From: Echria macrotheca | Taxonomy: Eukaryota; Ascomycota; Sordariomycetes; Sordariales; Schizotheciaceae | DNA: 64,000 nt | Direction: 5' to 3' | NCBI GenBank assembly: GCA_030411725.1 | Contig: MU839831.1 | Span: 496,001-560,000 of the forward strand | Position numbers and translations under genes: made by a program | The notes under the pieces: model-generated | What the model was told of the DNA's origin: nothing | The model's database searches: none | The model's input: the letters and a program-made list of their open reading frames with translations, nothing else | Shown here: positions 55,821 through 64,000 of the stretch, one piece after another | Position numbering within the stretch: the first letter of the stretch is position 1 | How the letters are laid out: every line of letters begins with the position of its first letter

Positions 55821-58800
55821 CGTTTTCTTGGACTCAACTCAAGAGTTTGTGTGTTGTTTCTACAAGAAGATATCGCTTCACAGGCTGGAGCTGAGATATT
55901 TGGTCCCGGAGCTTTTAGAGTTTTGATGCCATCGGGGCTGAGCATACCAACAACGGCCTCTCCGAACTACGGAGCTGGCCGATGTCCCAAAAGGGAGCGC
56001 AGACATCTGCACCCAGGACCAAAGGGCGTACAGGTCAACAACATCTTCACTTTTTCAAAATTTGAAGCTATCTCCAAAACACTTTCCCCCGACCTCGCTG
56101 TTCGCCAAGTCGGTCCGCGGCCAAGTTCGCTCGCTTCTCTACACAGTAGTAGCAAATGGAACGAACGTCGGCGCTCGCCGGTTTGCCGGCCCGGAAGCCA
56201 TGGAGACAGAGAGACAAACACGGACCAGTGTGGTTGCCTATTTAACAGACTCTAGATATTCGCCAATGCAGAGCCGGCCATTAACAGAGTTTGTCCTGCG
56301 ACGAGATAAGAAAAAAGGAAAGCCAGCTAGTATGAACCCGTTTTCGACCTCGTCGGTGCCCGGAAAAGGAAAACGAATGCACACCCTTTCGGCCGTCTTC
56401 CCAGCCCGAAAAAGGAGGAAGGGTCCAGCCAAGGAGAGGAAAACGAAGACGGGACTTTTCGGGAATGTCGTCTTCCATTCATCGACGCCCACGAGTTCCA
56501 GAAGACGTGGGGTGCATGGCAGCGGCAGCAGCGCGGGCGGGTGGACGAGCGGGCGCTTCCTTGCCCTTTTTTTTTCTTTCTTTCTCTCTTTTTTGTTAGC
56601 GGCCAGTGGGAGCGACGGGTTCCTGCGCAGATGACCACCCCCTAGCAACGGCCAAACAGAAGCCAGTGCCGCCGTCGGGTGACATGGCGAGCATGCGCGT
56701 CCTTTTTTGACGATAGGTGCTTTTTTGATTGTCTGGGCTCTGGGCTCTGGGCAAGCTGCCAATTGGAGGTACAGAAAAAGATCGACAACGGTAGATCCCC
56801 GGGCTTGCACCCGTTCTGCGAAACATGGGCCTGGGAAAATCTGGGGGGCAAGGTTGGGATTTTGGGAAAAGGGAAAGGGTTCATTTCAGCAGCCACGGGA
56901 TCGGGACCACGTGTCATGCCTCTGTTGGTAAAGGTTGAGGAACCACCCCCTTTTTTCTCTGCCCTTTCTTTCTTTTTCGTCCTCCCATCTCTGAGGGTAT
57001 CTCTGGGGGTAATTTGATCTTGTCACGGGAACCAAGTGACGGTGAGAATGGCCATCGTCACAGGGGGTTTAACAAGTGTTTCTCAACAAATTTTGCACAA
57101 GGCTTTTTTCGCTCTCGGCAGGTTCGGCTGTCGCGCCTTCTGCCAGCCGCCCGCCTCTCATCTCTTTCTGGACGGCAAGGCTGCCGCTTGCGCACCTCAC
57201 ATCGCAGCATTTGCCGGCTCTGCAATGCGCACTCAGCGCCGGGCAGGCTGCCGTTGCGTCCCAGATCGATAACGTTAGCCCCCCATGAGAGAAATACTTC
57301 ACGCTGCGGCCTGGAGAGAGTGGATGTTGGTGGCATGTTGAAGATGTCGACGTCCACTTGGCCGACTGTGAGAGGCTGGTTGTCTCTTTCGGGTTGATTG
57401 TGGGGCTGATGCAACCACGGCGGCGGGATTTCGTCTGAGAACCCAGCGTCGAGACATGCAAACATGCAACCAAGACTCGGTTTTGGTGTCCTGCCCTCGA
57501 TGTTAACTAGTGGTTGACTGCTGGCTGTGTTGTTGATGCCGCAGTACAGCCATATTCCTTGCACCGAGACAACGACACAAGCAGTCAGTCACCAGCCATG
57601 TGCAACGTCCGACTAGATCTAGCGTGCTGGAGAAGCAGGGTCTACTCCCGGCCAGATGCGTTCAGGTCTCAGTTGATCCAGTCCAGTCTAGATCCGTTCC
57701 TGATCGGACGGGTCCATGAGAATGTCTTCTCCAATCGTTATGGCCTCTCTCTCCATTCAGAAGTCCCTGATCGGCACTTGCGAAAGACATCGGAACGGGC
57801 TTGGCACAGATGGTTGTGACAAGGTTCCGAACAACATCTCCCGTTCCACAACGACGTGTATTTTTGCAGCACAAGCAATGGCAGCCTGATACGGCTGACC
57901 ATAGGGATGGCTACGCAAGACTCACACAGCTGAAAATACAGGCCATTGTGACCTTTGTCTCTGAAAATCGTGAGTCTTTTTGTTTGATCGAGGGAGAGGA
58001 GATCGGGTCAAGCCACCCGGCAGCCACCTCCATCATCGAGCCCCGCATCTGCCCGCTCGGCCAGCCGGCTCGTTGACGCGGCCACGAAGTCCGCTTCCAC
58101 CGACCTGAAGTTGGAATTCAGACGGGAGCTTGGGGCAGGTCGAGGAAAGTCCAGACGGCAGCAAACAAAGGAAACAAAAACGAGTGCGCAGCATTGTGGA
58201 TGGCAGAGGCAACAGTGACAGTCGCTGGTAACTCGTAGTTTCAGACTAGGACCGGCAGATCGCCAAACCCCCGACTCCTCGAACGCCTCGAGAACAAAGC
58301 TGGAAGCTTTTGGGGCGCCGCGCCGCACCGTAGCAAAAGGTGGAGCCCGTGCCAGGTACCGGCGACCGGCGACAATACTTGTGGGTACCTCAATTACCGT
58401 CTGGAATGGCGGTGAGAAAGCGCGAATTTCGTACCTGGTGGTCAATGCTCCACCCCACCAGTATCCCCGCTCAGGGGCAACTCGATCGTCTTGGGCCAAA
58501 CCAGCGCATCACTGCTGAGTTTTTTTCTGTGCACAGCTCTTTTTCTCGGACAGCCCCTTCTCGCCCGAGATAACGTAAGTTTGTCCTTCTCTTGGATTCC
58601 ATGTCAAGAAGGGAAGAAAAGCCGAGTCTCCATGGCCTAGTCAGCAAGCTGCCGTACAGATAGATGCACAGCAACAGCTCCCGCGTCATCATGACTTAAA
58701 TGATTGCACGGCTACACGGCTGTAACCAGGTGAGGGCGGAAGTACCCAGAGCAGGTAGTATCGAAAAACGATTTGCTTTGCTGGCCGGCGACGGGATGAC

Positions 58801-59445
58801 GGGAGCACCAGCTGCAAGCGGGAGCGAATTGTCCGGCCGTCGCACAGTTGAGCGTGACCTGTTTCCAGGGCCGACAAGCGAGCCCCAGCCCAAACCGGCG
58901 GCGGCCAGCTGCCAGCACACCACCTCACTAATAACAGTAGGGGGAGCTGGAGGCGCGGGCTTGGCCCAACCGTTCTGGAATCTGGGCGCCCGGGCTGCTG
59001 CAACGACATCATCCATCAATCACCCGTCACCACACGTCCATTCCTCTCCACCCGCAGTCCATCTCGACCTGTCCCCCATGTCGCGCCCCTTCCCTCCAGC
59101 AACCCGCGCGCATTCTTGCATCTAGCCAGCAGCTCCTAGGCCTGCGCCATTATCGGCCCCAAGAGCGTTTGCAAACCTAACGGCCCCGAGTAACACGCCG
59201 TGCAGCACGCGCCAGCGCGGGTCTCTGGCGACAAACTCTCAGACAGCGACTCCCACGGCCAACGACAACGAGGGCTATCGTAAACCGTACTCGATTGCAT
59301 GCCGGCCCGGGACATGATGATTCACTTGGCCGCGCGGAACAGCTCTCCCAGCTAAGACACGCCCTGGCATGTGCCATCGGCCGAGACGAGCCCCGAGTCT
59401 TCGTTCCTCGTCAACCGCCCCCGATCTCCTCCAACGCATGCAAAC
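55821..59445. other. Long divergent intergenic region, 3.6 kb
   Basis: The largest gene-free stretch in the window, between the divergent N-acetyltransferase and Vac7 genes. Opposed frames at 56062-56634 and 56238-56810, and others at 57058-59125, have no recognisable motif and mutually incompatible codon bias. T runs near 56567-56596 and C/T tracts are present. A non-coding transcript or an unrecognised spliced gene cannot be excluded. Confidence 0.4.
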
Positions 59446-62277
59446 ATGGACAAATCATCCAGCGCGGCGAATGGCTCGCCCGAGACCAGCCGTTCCCGCT
59501 CCCCCAGCATTGCTGGTCAGTCACCACATCCGCCGCTCTCGCGCGAATCCACCACGAGCACAGCAACAATCACGCCCAAGACGTCAGATGCATGGCCCTC
59601 GAAACTCACATCCCAAACATCGGGTGCCTCCACATCTTCGTCTGCCGCGCCGTCCCCGCTAGCTTCGCGCGAGCCGTCTCCGGCACGGCCACTTTCTCGG
59701 ACGAGCGTGTCGCGGGCCTCATCTTCCAACCCTGTATCCCGGTCCCGGAAAAACAGCCTACACGACGTCAGTCCCTCGCGGGTGGGCCGCCCGCTTAACC
59801 CAGCACTAGCCCCGGCGGCGAGGACCCTTTCCTCTGCCACTACCCCGACACTTCTCCCAGCTACATCCGAACCCGCTGTCGGTGCACCTCCTGTCAAGTC
59901 ACCCACCACCCAGGAGCACCTCCGAGAATCGCCGCGGTGGCCCGTCTCACCGAGACTCCGATCACCCCCACCCGTCCTCCACAAACCAAACCTTGCGCCG
60001 GTCCGGAGGTCAGAGCAGGACGTGCCCCCCATCCACATCCAGCGTGCTACCCCACCACCACCACAGCCTTCAGGTCCCGAGGCTCCGTCAGACACAGATA
60101 CCGACGACGCCCATCTCGCATCCGGTGTCAGGACGCCAGCCCGCGGAGCGGGTGGCAGCTCATCGACGTTGGAGACGGTCCAAGAAGTTAGCCCACTCGG
60201 ATCCCCGCGCGCCCAAGAGTCGATGGACGAAAAGATGGAAGACAGCTTCGTATCCGAGACGTCACAACCGGATGCCCCAGATATTTCCGTGGTCAAGACG
60301 CTGGTGGGGAAGGCAGCCATGGCGATCCAAGAGAGCGGTAGCGAGAGTGGCAGCGTCAAGGCCAATCGGCGGACAACCGCCACAGCCAGCGCACCCCCTC
60401 TGACAACCAGGCAATCCAGCTCGTCTGTCCGGCCAGGCGCTGGCAAGGGGAAGCCGGGTGAGATCTCGCTACAGAACATGACAGTAGAGACGGAAACCGT
60501 CACGTCGATCCCGCAGGTAGCCCTTGCACCAGGAGGCAGCAAAGAGGGAGCTGGTGGGGGCACGTTGCGGCAGAAACCGAGTACGGAAACCATTCGACCA
60601 AAAAAGGACAAGAAGAAGTCGTCGCGAAAGCAAGCCGCCGTGACGACTAGCACCGGTGAGCCTTCATCATTTTCTCACGCTCGGCGGCCACATCATGCAA
60701 TCCGGCCGGTCTCTTCGGCGAGTGAGATGCGCATCTCTCCGTCCAAGTACCACGGTCACCATGATGACGCCGCAGCCTTCAGGCCCTCGACGCCGAGCGC
60801 CCGGAGACAGAGCATTGTAACATTACCTATGAGCAATTTACTAACTAGAAGACGCACAGCATCATCAAAAGCCGACATCTTCGAGGCTAAGGTTGCGAGT
60901 GCCGTGGAGGAAGCTAACTCGTCAGATTCGGAGGAGACATTTGTATATGACTCGAACCCTCCAGACACGCGTGACCGGCCTCACCGATTCCATTCGCGAA
61001 CGCCGAGCGCCACCTCAATGGCCAGCCAGGTCGACCGCAACGGCATGCGGTCCATTCACGCCGTCATGGAGAGCGCCGCCCCTCCAATTACCGTGAAGAA
61101 GAGCATGAAGTTCGTCAACTCGTATAACAGCAATGCTAATGAGAGCGCTACTGGTGAGGAGGACGGAAAAGGCACCGGACGAAGCAATATCGGCGCCGGA
61201 TCGGCCCGGGGCACCGCGCGGCATCATCATCACTTTGGGCGATGGGGACGCAACGGAGGAGGAAATGGGCACCCATCTCTCTTCGCCGAACAGTCTCCGT
61301 TTGGTTCGTCGATGACGGTAGGAAATAACACTTCAAGGCAGTCATCCCAACCCCCGAGTCCTCGGTTTTTTAGCCGCGGCTCCGGTGCGAATGGCAAGCG
61401 GAACACGCACCTGGCAGCAGGCTACGACCTCGACGATGCGACTACGGGCGCTGATGACGAGACGACGCCGCTGATTCAAGCTGGAACGATACGATCTGCT
61501 CGGGGTCGGCCGCGAAGGAGCGGGTTGCATAGCCTCCGGTCCATGGAGTCGCAATCGTATCGCTCTCCCCCAAGCGTACTCAACCGATTCGCGAGCTGTC
61601 TGGTGTTGACGGTGATGCTACTCCTTGTAGTGTCGGGCGCCATCGGCTTCATGTTTGCGACGTCGCAGCCTCTAACCGACATCCAGCTGACGCTGATGGA
61701 TCACGTCGTGGCCAGCCAGCAAGAGCTGATGCTCGATCTTACGATACAGGCTCACAATCCGAACGTGGTCGTCGTTGTTGTGGATGCTGCGGATATCGAG
61801 GTGTTTGCCAAGTCTCCGCATGCAGGGACCGACTCGGAGTGGTGGAGGAAGCATCCCGACGGGGAAGGGCCGTTTCAGCCTGGCGATGACATTTCCATCC
61901 GCGACGACTCCCCGGATGACCCGCAACAACCACCGGATGATTCGGCGCCAAATATGCGGCTGGGCACTATTACCGGGTTCGACAGCGCACTGACTTTCGA
62001 GGGATCGTTCTTCCATTCGGGTATTTCCGAGTCGACTGGAGAAGTTCGCCTTAAGAATCCCGGTAACGGCACATATGGAGGGCCGGAGCGGTGGGAGAAC
62101 ATTATGAAGGACGAGTTCCAGTTAATTCTGAAGGGGGTTCTCAAGTATACGCTCCCACTGAGCCAGCGAATCCGAACGGCCACGATATCAGGGAAGACGA
62201 CGGTGAAGCCCAACGCAGCCAACGACCCGGCGATCCGCCCCAACAGCACCGAAGGCGGTGTTTCTATATCTTTTTAG
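59446..62277 (+). CDS. VAC7: Vac7-family vacuolar membrane protein (Fab1 complex regulator)
   Basis: 943 aa, single exon, from MDKSSSAANGSPETSRSRSP. An in-frame ATG at 59371 would add 25 residues. The first roughly 700 residues are disordered and rich in Ser, Pro, Thr and Arg. One transmembrane helix, CLVLTVMLLLVVSGAIGFMF, lies at about residues 716-738. The conserved Vac7 luminal domain follows immediately: TDIQLTLMDHVVASQQELML, DLTIQAHNPNVVVVVVDAAD, then IEVFAKSPHAGT and later TFEGSFFHSG. In yeast Vac7 activates the Fab1 PI3P 5-kinase at the vacuole, raising PI(3,5)P2 and controlling vacuole size. The topology (N-terminus cytosolic, C-terminus luminal) fits. A 378-codon antisense frame (59517-60653) is a codon-bias shadow. 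Confidence 0.9.
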   Translation: MDKSSSAANGSPETSRSRSPSIAGQSPHPPLSRESTTSTATITPKTSDAWPSKLTSQTSGASTSSSAAPSPLASREPSPARPLSRTSVSRASSSNPVSRSRKNSLHDVSPSRVGRPLNPALAPAARTLSSATTPTLLPATSEPAVGAPPVKSPTTQEHLRESPRWPVSPRLRSPPPVLHKPNLAPVRRSEQDVPPIHIQRATPPPPQPSGPEAPSDTDTDDAHLASGVRTPARGAGGSSSTLETVQEVSPLGSPRAQESMDEKMEDSFVSETSQPDAPDISVVKTLVGKAAMAIQESGSESGSVKANRRTTATASAPPLTTRQSSSSVRPGAGKGKPGEISLQNMTVETETVTSIPQVALAPGGSKEGAGGGTLRQKPSTETIRPKKDKKKSSRKQAAVTTSTGEPSSFSHARRPHHAIRPVSSASEMRISPSKYHGHHDDAAAFRPSTPSARRQSIVTLPMSNLLTRRRTASSKADIFEAKVASAVEEANSSDSEETFVYDSNPPDTRDRPHRFHSRTPSATSMASQVDRNGMRSIHAVMESAAPPITVKKSMKFVNSYNSNANESATGEEDGKGTGRSNIGAGSARGTARHHHHFGRWGRNGGGNGHPSLFAEQSPFGSSMTVGNNTSRQSSQPPSPRFFSRGSGANGKRNTHLAAGYDLDDATTGADDETTPLIQAGTIRSARGRPRRSGLHSLRSMESQSYRSPPSVLNRFASCLVLTVMLLLVVSGAIGFMFATSQPLTDIQLTLMDHVVASQQELMLDLTIQAHNPNVVVVVVDAADIEVFAKSPHAGTDSEWWRKHPDGEGPFQPGDDISIRDDSPDDPQQPPDDSAPNMRLGTITGFDSALTFEGSFFHSGISESTGEVRLKNPGNGTYGGPERWENIMKDEFQLILKGVLKYTLPLSQRIRTATISGKTTVKPNAANDPAIRPNSTEGGVSISF

Positions 62278-63291
62278 CCCCAGCGACCGAGGTCAATGGC
62301 GGCGTCCTGCGACCTATTCCAAATTTCTTTTGTTAATAAAGGGGGGGCCAGAGCGGGCGGACCCTTATTTTTGGTATTTTGAAAGCGATGCATGGCATTA
62401 TGGGACCCAAAATCATATTTGAGGGGATTTTGTGCTTTTTTGGTGGGGACAGAGCGAGAGAGAGAGAGATGTGGGAGAAGGGAAGAATGGCGTTTTTGTT
62501 GGATGGGCGGCGGGCGGAATCACAAAATTAAAGACTCACACACACAGAAGCGATTTCTGCATGACACTACACCATACCATACCATGCCACGCTACAATTC
62601 CCCGGGCGGCCTGTTTGATGAGCTTGATTTCAACATGATGAATAGAAGCGGGGATTGTATTTATGAATTATACCAGATTTTTTTTCTCTTTTTCCTTTGA
62701 AGGAAAGGGGTGAATGTGGATGTGGAAGGGGGGTGATTGAGAGGAGCAAAGTATGAGACAATCACTGCATACACGTTACACATTACACATGATCGAATAT
62801 CCCTCTTTTTTTTTCATTTTTCATTTTCCCCGGGGTCTTGATGATGGTGGTATGTATGATTTTGATGACTTGGGCTTTTTCATTCAAGGTGTGTGATGTT
62901 TGTGTTTTTAATACGGTATTGGATATGTGTTTTCGATGGGATGGATATATCAGTCGTGAGAATGGATGGATTTGCGCAAAAAGAGAGGATACTTTAGATT
63001 GGGGGGTTGGATTTGGGTTTGGGTTCATAGATGGATGGGATATCGGTACGACGGACTCGGGGGTTGGTTTGTTTGTTGGCTGATTGGATAGATGGTTGGT
63101 TTGTTGTTGGATGGGTGGGTAGGTGGGTATTTCATGGGACAAGATAGCAGTAATGTGTACGGAGTAGTCTTGTGGCTTAGGTTAGGTTATGGAAAGTAGA
63201 GGGGGTGGTTGAGAAGCGGGAGGGGGAGGAGAGAGATTGGTTGGTGTCGGGGAGTAAGGAAGTGAGTGGTTTGGCGGTCAATGGAGAGGAC

Positions 63292-63320
63292 GGGGGGGGG
63301 GGGGGGGGGGGGGGGGGGGG
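63292..63320. repeat. G29 homopolymer
   Basis: Twenty-nine consecutive G, followed by several more short G runs (63331-63366). Such a tract can form quadruplexes and is error-prone in sequencing, so its exact length is unreliable. Confidence 0.85.
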
Positions 63321-63405
63321 TACCCTGAGGCGGGGGGTTGTTGCGTGCGGCGGGGTGGGGGCGGGTCTTAGTGGTGTGGGCGGATCACAAACCAACACCC
63401 AACAC

Positions 63406-63434
63406 NNNNNNNNNNCCCCCCCCCCCCCCCCCCC
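63406..63434. other. Assembly gap (10 N) abutting a C19 run
   Basis: Ten N at 63406-63415 followed directly by nineteen C. The gap size is probably a placeholder. The flanking homopolymers explain why assembly failed here. Confidence 0.95.
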
Positions 63435-63521
63435 GCGGCGGGAGCAAAGGAGAATCGGCATGATTTTGTATCTAGAGGTGAGGTAGCTGATAAGTGGGCT
63501 GGGTACTTATCCATCCATCCA

Positions 63522-63538
63522 CACACACACACACACAC
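63522..63538. repeat. CA microsatellite
   Basis: About eight to nine CA units, adjacent to a short CATC repeat (ATCCATCCATCC). Confidence 0.8.
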
Positions 63539-63900
63539 CCTATCTTTGCTGTGCCTGTTTTCGATTTTTGGAGATGGGGTTGGTAGGTACTCTGATGCTC
63601 CGTAGCCTACTCCTGCTTACACTCCATCCCATGGGACAATGGAACAGGACATTGAGCATCGTATTTCCGAGATGGAAGAAACGGAATCAGTTTTTGGTTT
63701 CAATGCTGGGAGATGTCATTGTTGCTCCAGTAGCCTTCTGCTTCCCCAAGCGCCCCGTGGACAACAGTGCAGACACTGGGCACCAGATTCCAAGATTACG
63801 GAAACGGAACCAGTCACAAGGCCAAACAAGCCACTCTGCATCACAACTGAGTATTAACCAAGATATATTATTCCCTCCCACACAATGCCAGTCTAGTCTA

Positions 63901-64000
63901 TCACGCCTCAATCTCATCCTCCTTCCACTCCGCCGTCTTGGCAACCGCCGTCCCTCCCCCAACCACACGCCCGCCCTGCTTCCGCTTCACGCGACACCGC
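63901..64000 (-). CDS. Possible 3' end of a gene, protein unknown
   Basis: Thirty-two codons run from the right edge to a TGA at 63901-63903. They read CRVKRKQGGRVVGGGTAVAK, then TAEWKEDEIEA before the stop. Strong G/C third positions (GTG, AAG, GAG, GCG) and the sudden change from AT-rich flank to coding-like composition suggest a real C-terminus. It is convergent with VAC7. Too short to assign a family; the acidic EWKEDEIEA end is common in cytosolic tails of membrane proteins, but that is only a hint. Confidence 0.4.
   Translation of the reverse strand, partial: RCRVKRKQGGRVVGGGTAVAKTAEWKEDEIEA

Larger units (their letters stand above)
62278..63900. other. Convergent 3' region with homopolymers and a gap
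   Basis: T/G-rich and low-complexity throughout, with GGTT-type repeats around 63060-63130, a G29 run, an N-gap and a C19 run. No gene seen. Confidence 0.5.

Noticed and set aside
56062..56810. Opposed 190-codon frames on both strands
   Set aside because: Neither has a motif, and both share the same bases with incompatible codon bias.
59517..60653. 378-codon open frame antisense to VAC7
   Set aside because: Mirror frame produced by G/C third-position bias and Ser/Pro-rich codons of the sense gene; no recognisable domain.

Overview
The window is nuclear DNA of a filamentous ascomycete. Coding regions are GC-rich with a strong preference for G or C at the third codon position. Most introns are short (about 48-75 nt), with GTRWGT-like donors and CTAAC/CTGAC-type branch points. 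The proteins are ascomycete-typical: a Mps1/Slt2 MAP kinase, Vac7, a TMEM234-type membrane protein, a Con-6-like small protein and a NACHT-ankyrin NLR. The overall look is Sordariomycetes, probably Sordariales; that is inference, because no rRNA or other marker is present. I recognise no tRNA, rRNA, transposon or CRISPR array.

Layout, left to right. 1-1400 (-): the 5' part of the cell-wall-integrity MAP kinase, cut by the window edge. 2777-3406 (-): low-molecular-weight protein tyrosine phosphatase. 5648-6991 (+): a KpsF/GutQ-type SIS sugar-phosphate isomerase. 7831-9144 (-) and 9734-10874 (+): a WKF-domain ribosome-biogenesis protein and proteasome subunit alpha1, diverging from one 589-bp promoter. 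13216-14158 (+): an unrecognised 183-aa protein. 15403-16126 (-): TMEM234 family. 17836-18218 (+): small Con-6-like protein. 19171-22191 (+): C2-domain protein. 22726-24375 (-): UTP15. 25744-29112 (+): SP-RING (MIZ) protein. 30346-32226 (-): arrestin-related protein. 33047-34821 (+): DIM1 in eleven exons. 35276-38964 (-): NACHT-ankyrin NLR. 39960-43220 (-) and 44753-46525 (-): two large unrecognised proteins. 48072-48960 (-) and 49335-50279 (+): RPL10 and RPL30, divergent. 51801-53841 (+): coiled-coil protein. 54792-55820 (-): arylamine N-acetyltransferase. 59446-62277 (+): Vac7-type vacuolar protein. 63901-64000 (-): a possible 3' gene end after an assembly gap.

Most genes are housekeeping and sit independently rather than in a metabolic cluster. 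Five of them (WKF protein, UTP15, DIM1, RPL10, RPL30) concern the ribosome: U3 processome and early pre-rRNA transcription, 18S dimethylation, and large-subunit proteins. The MAP kinase, C2 protein, arrestin and Vac7 concern cell wall, septum, trafficking and vacuole.

The most unusual locus is the NLR at 35276-38964. Its ankyrin array contains nearly identical 99-bp units. The last recognisable unit carries one extra base at about 35428-35429 relative to its sisters, which replaces the end of the array with an arginine-rich tail. Other points of interest are the bacterial-style SIS isomerase with its catalytic residues kept, a telomere-like TTAGGGCTTT box between the two ribosomal protein genes, several microexons, a GC-AG intron, and an N-gap next to long G and C homopolymers.
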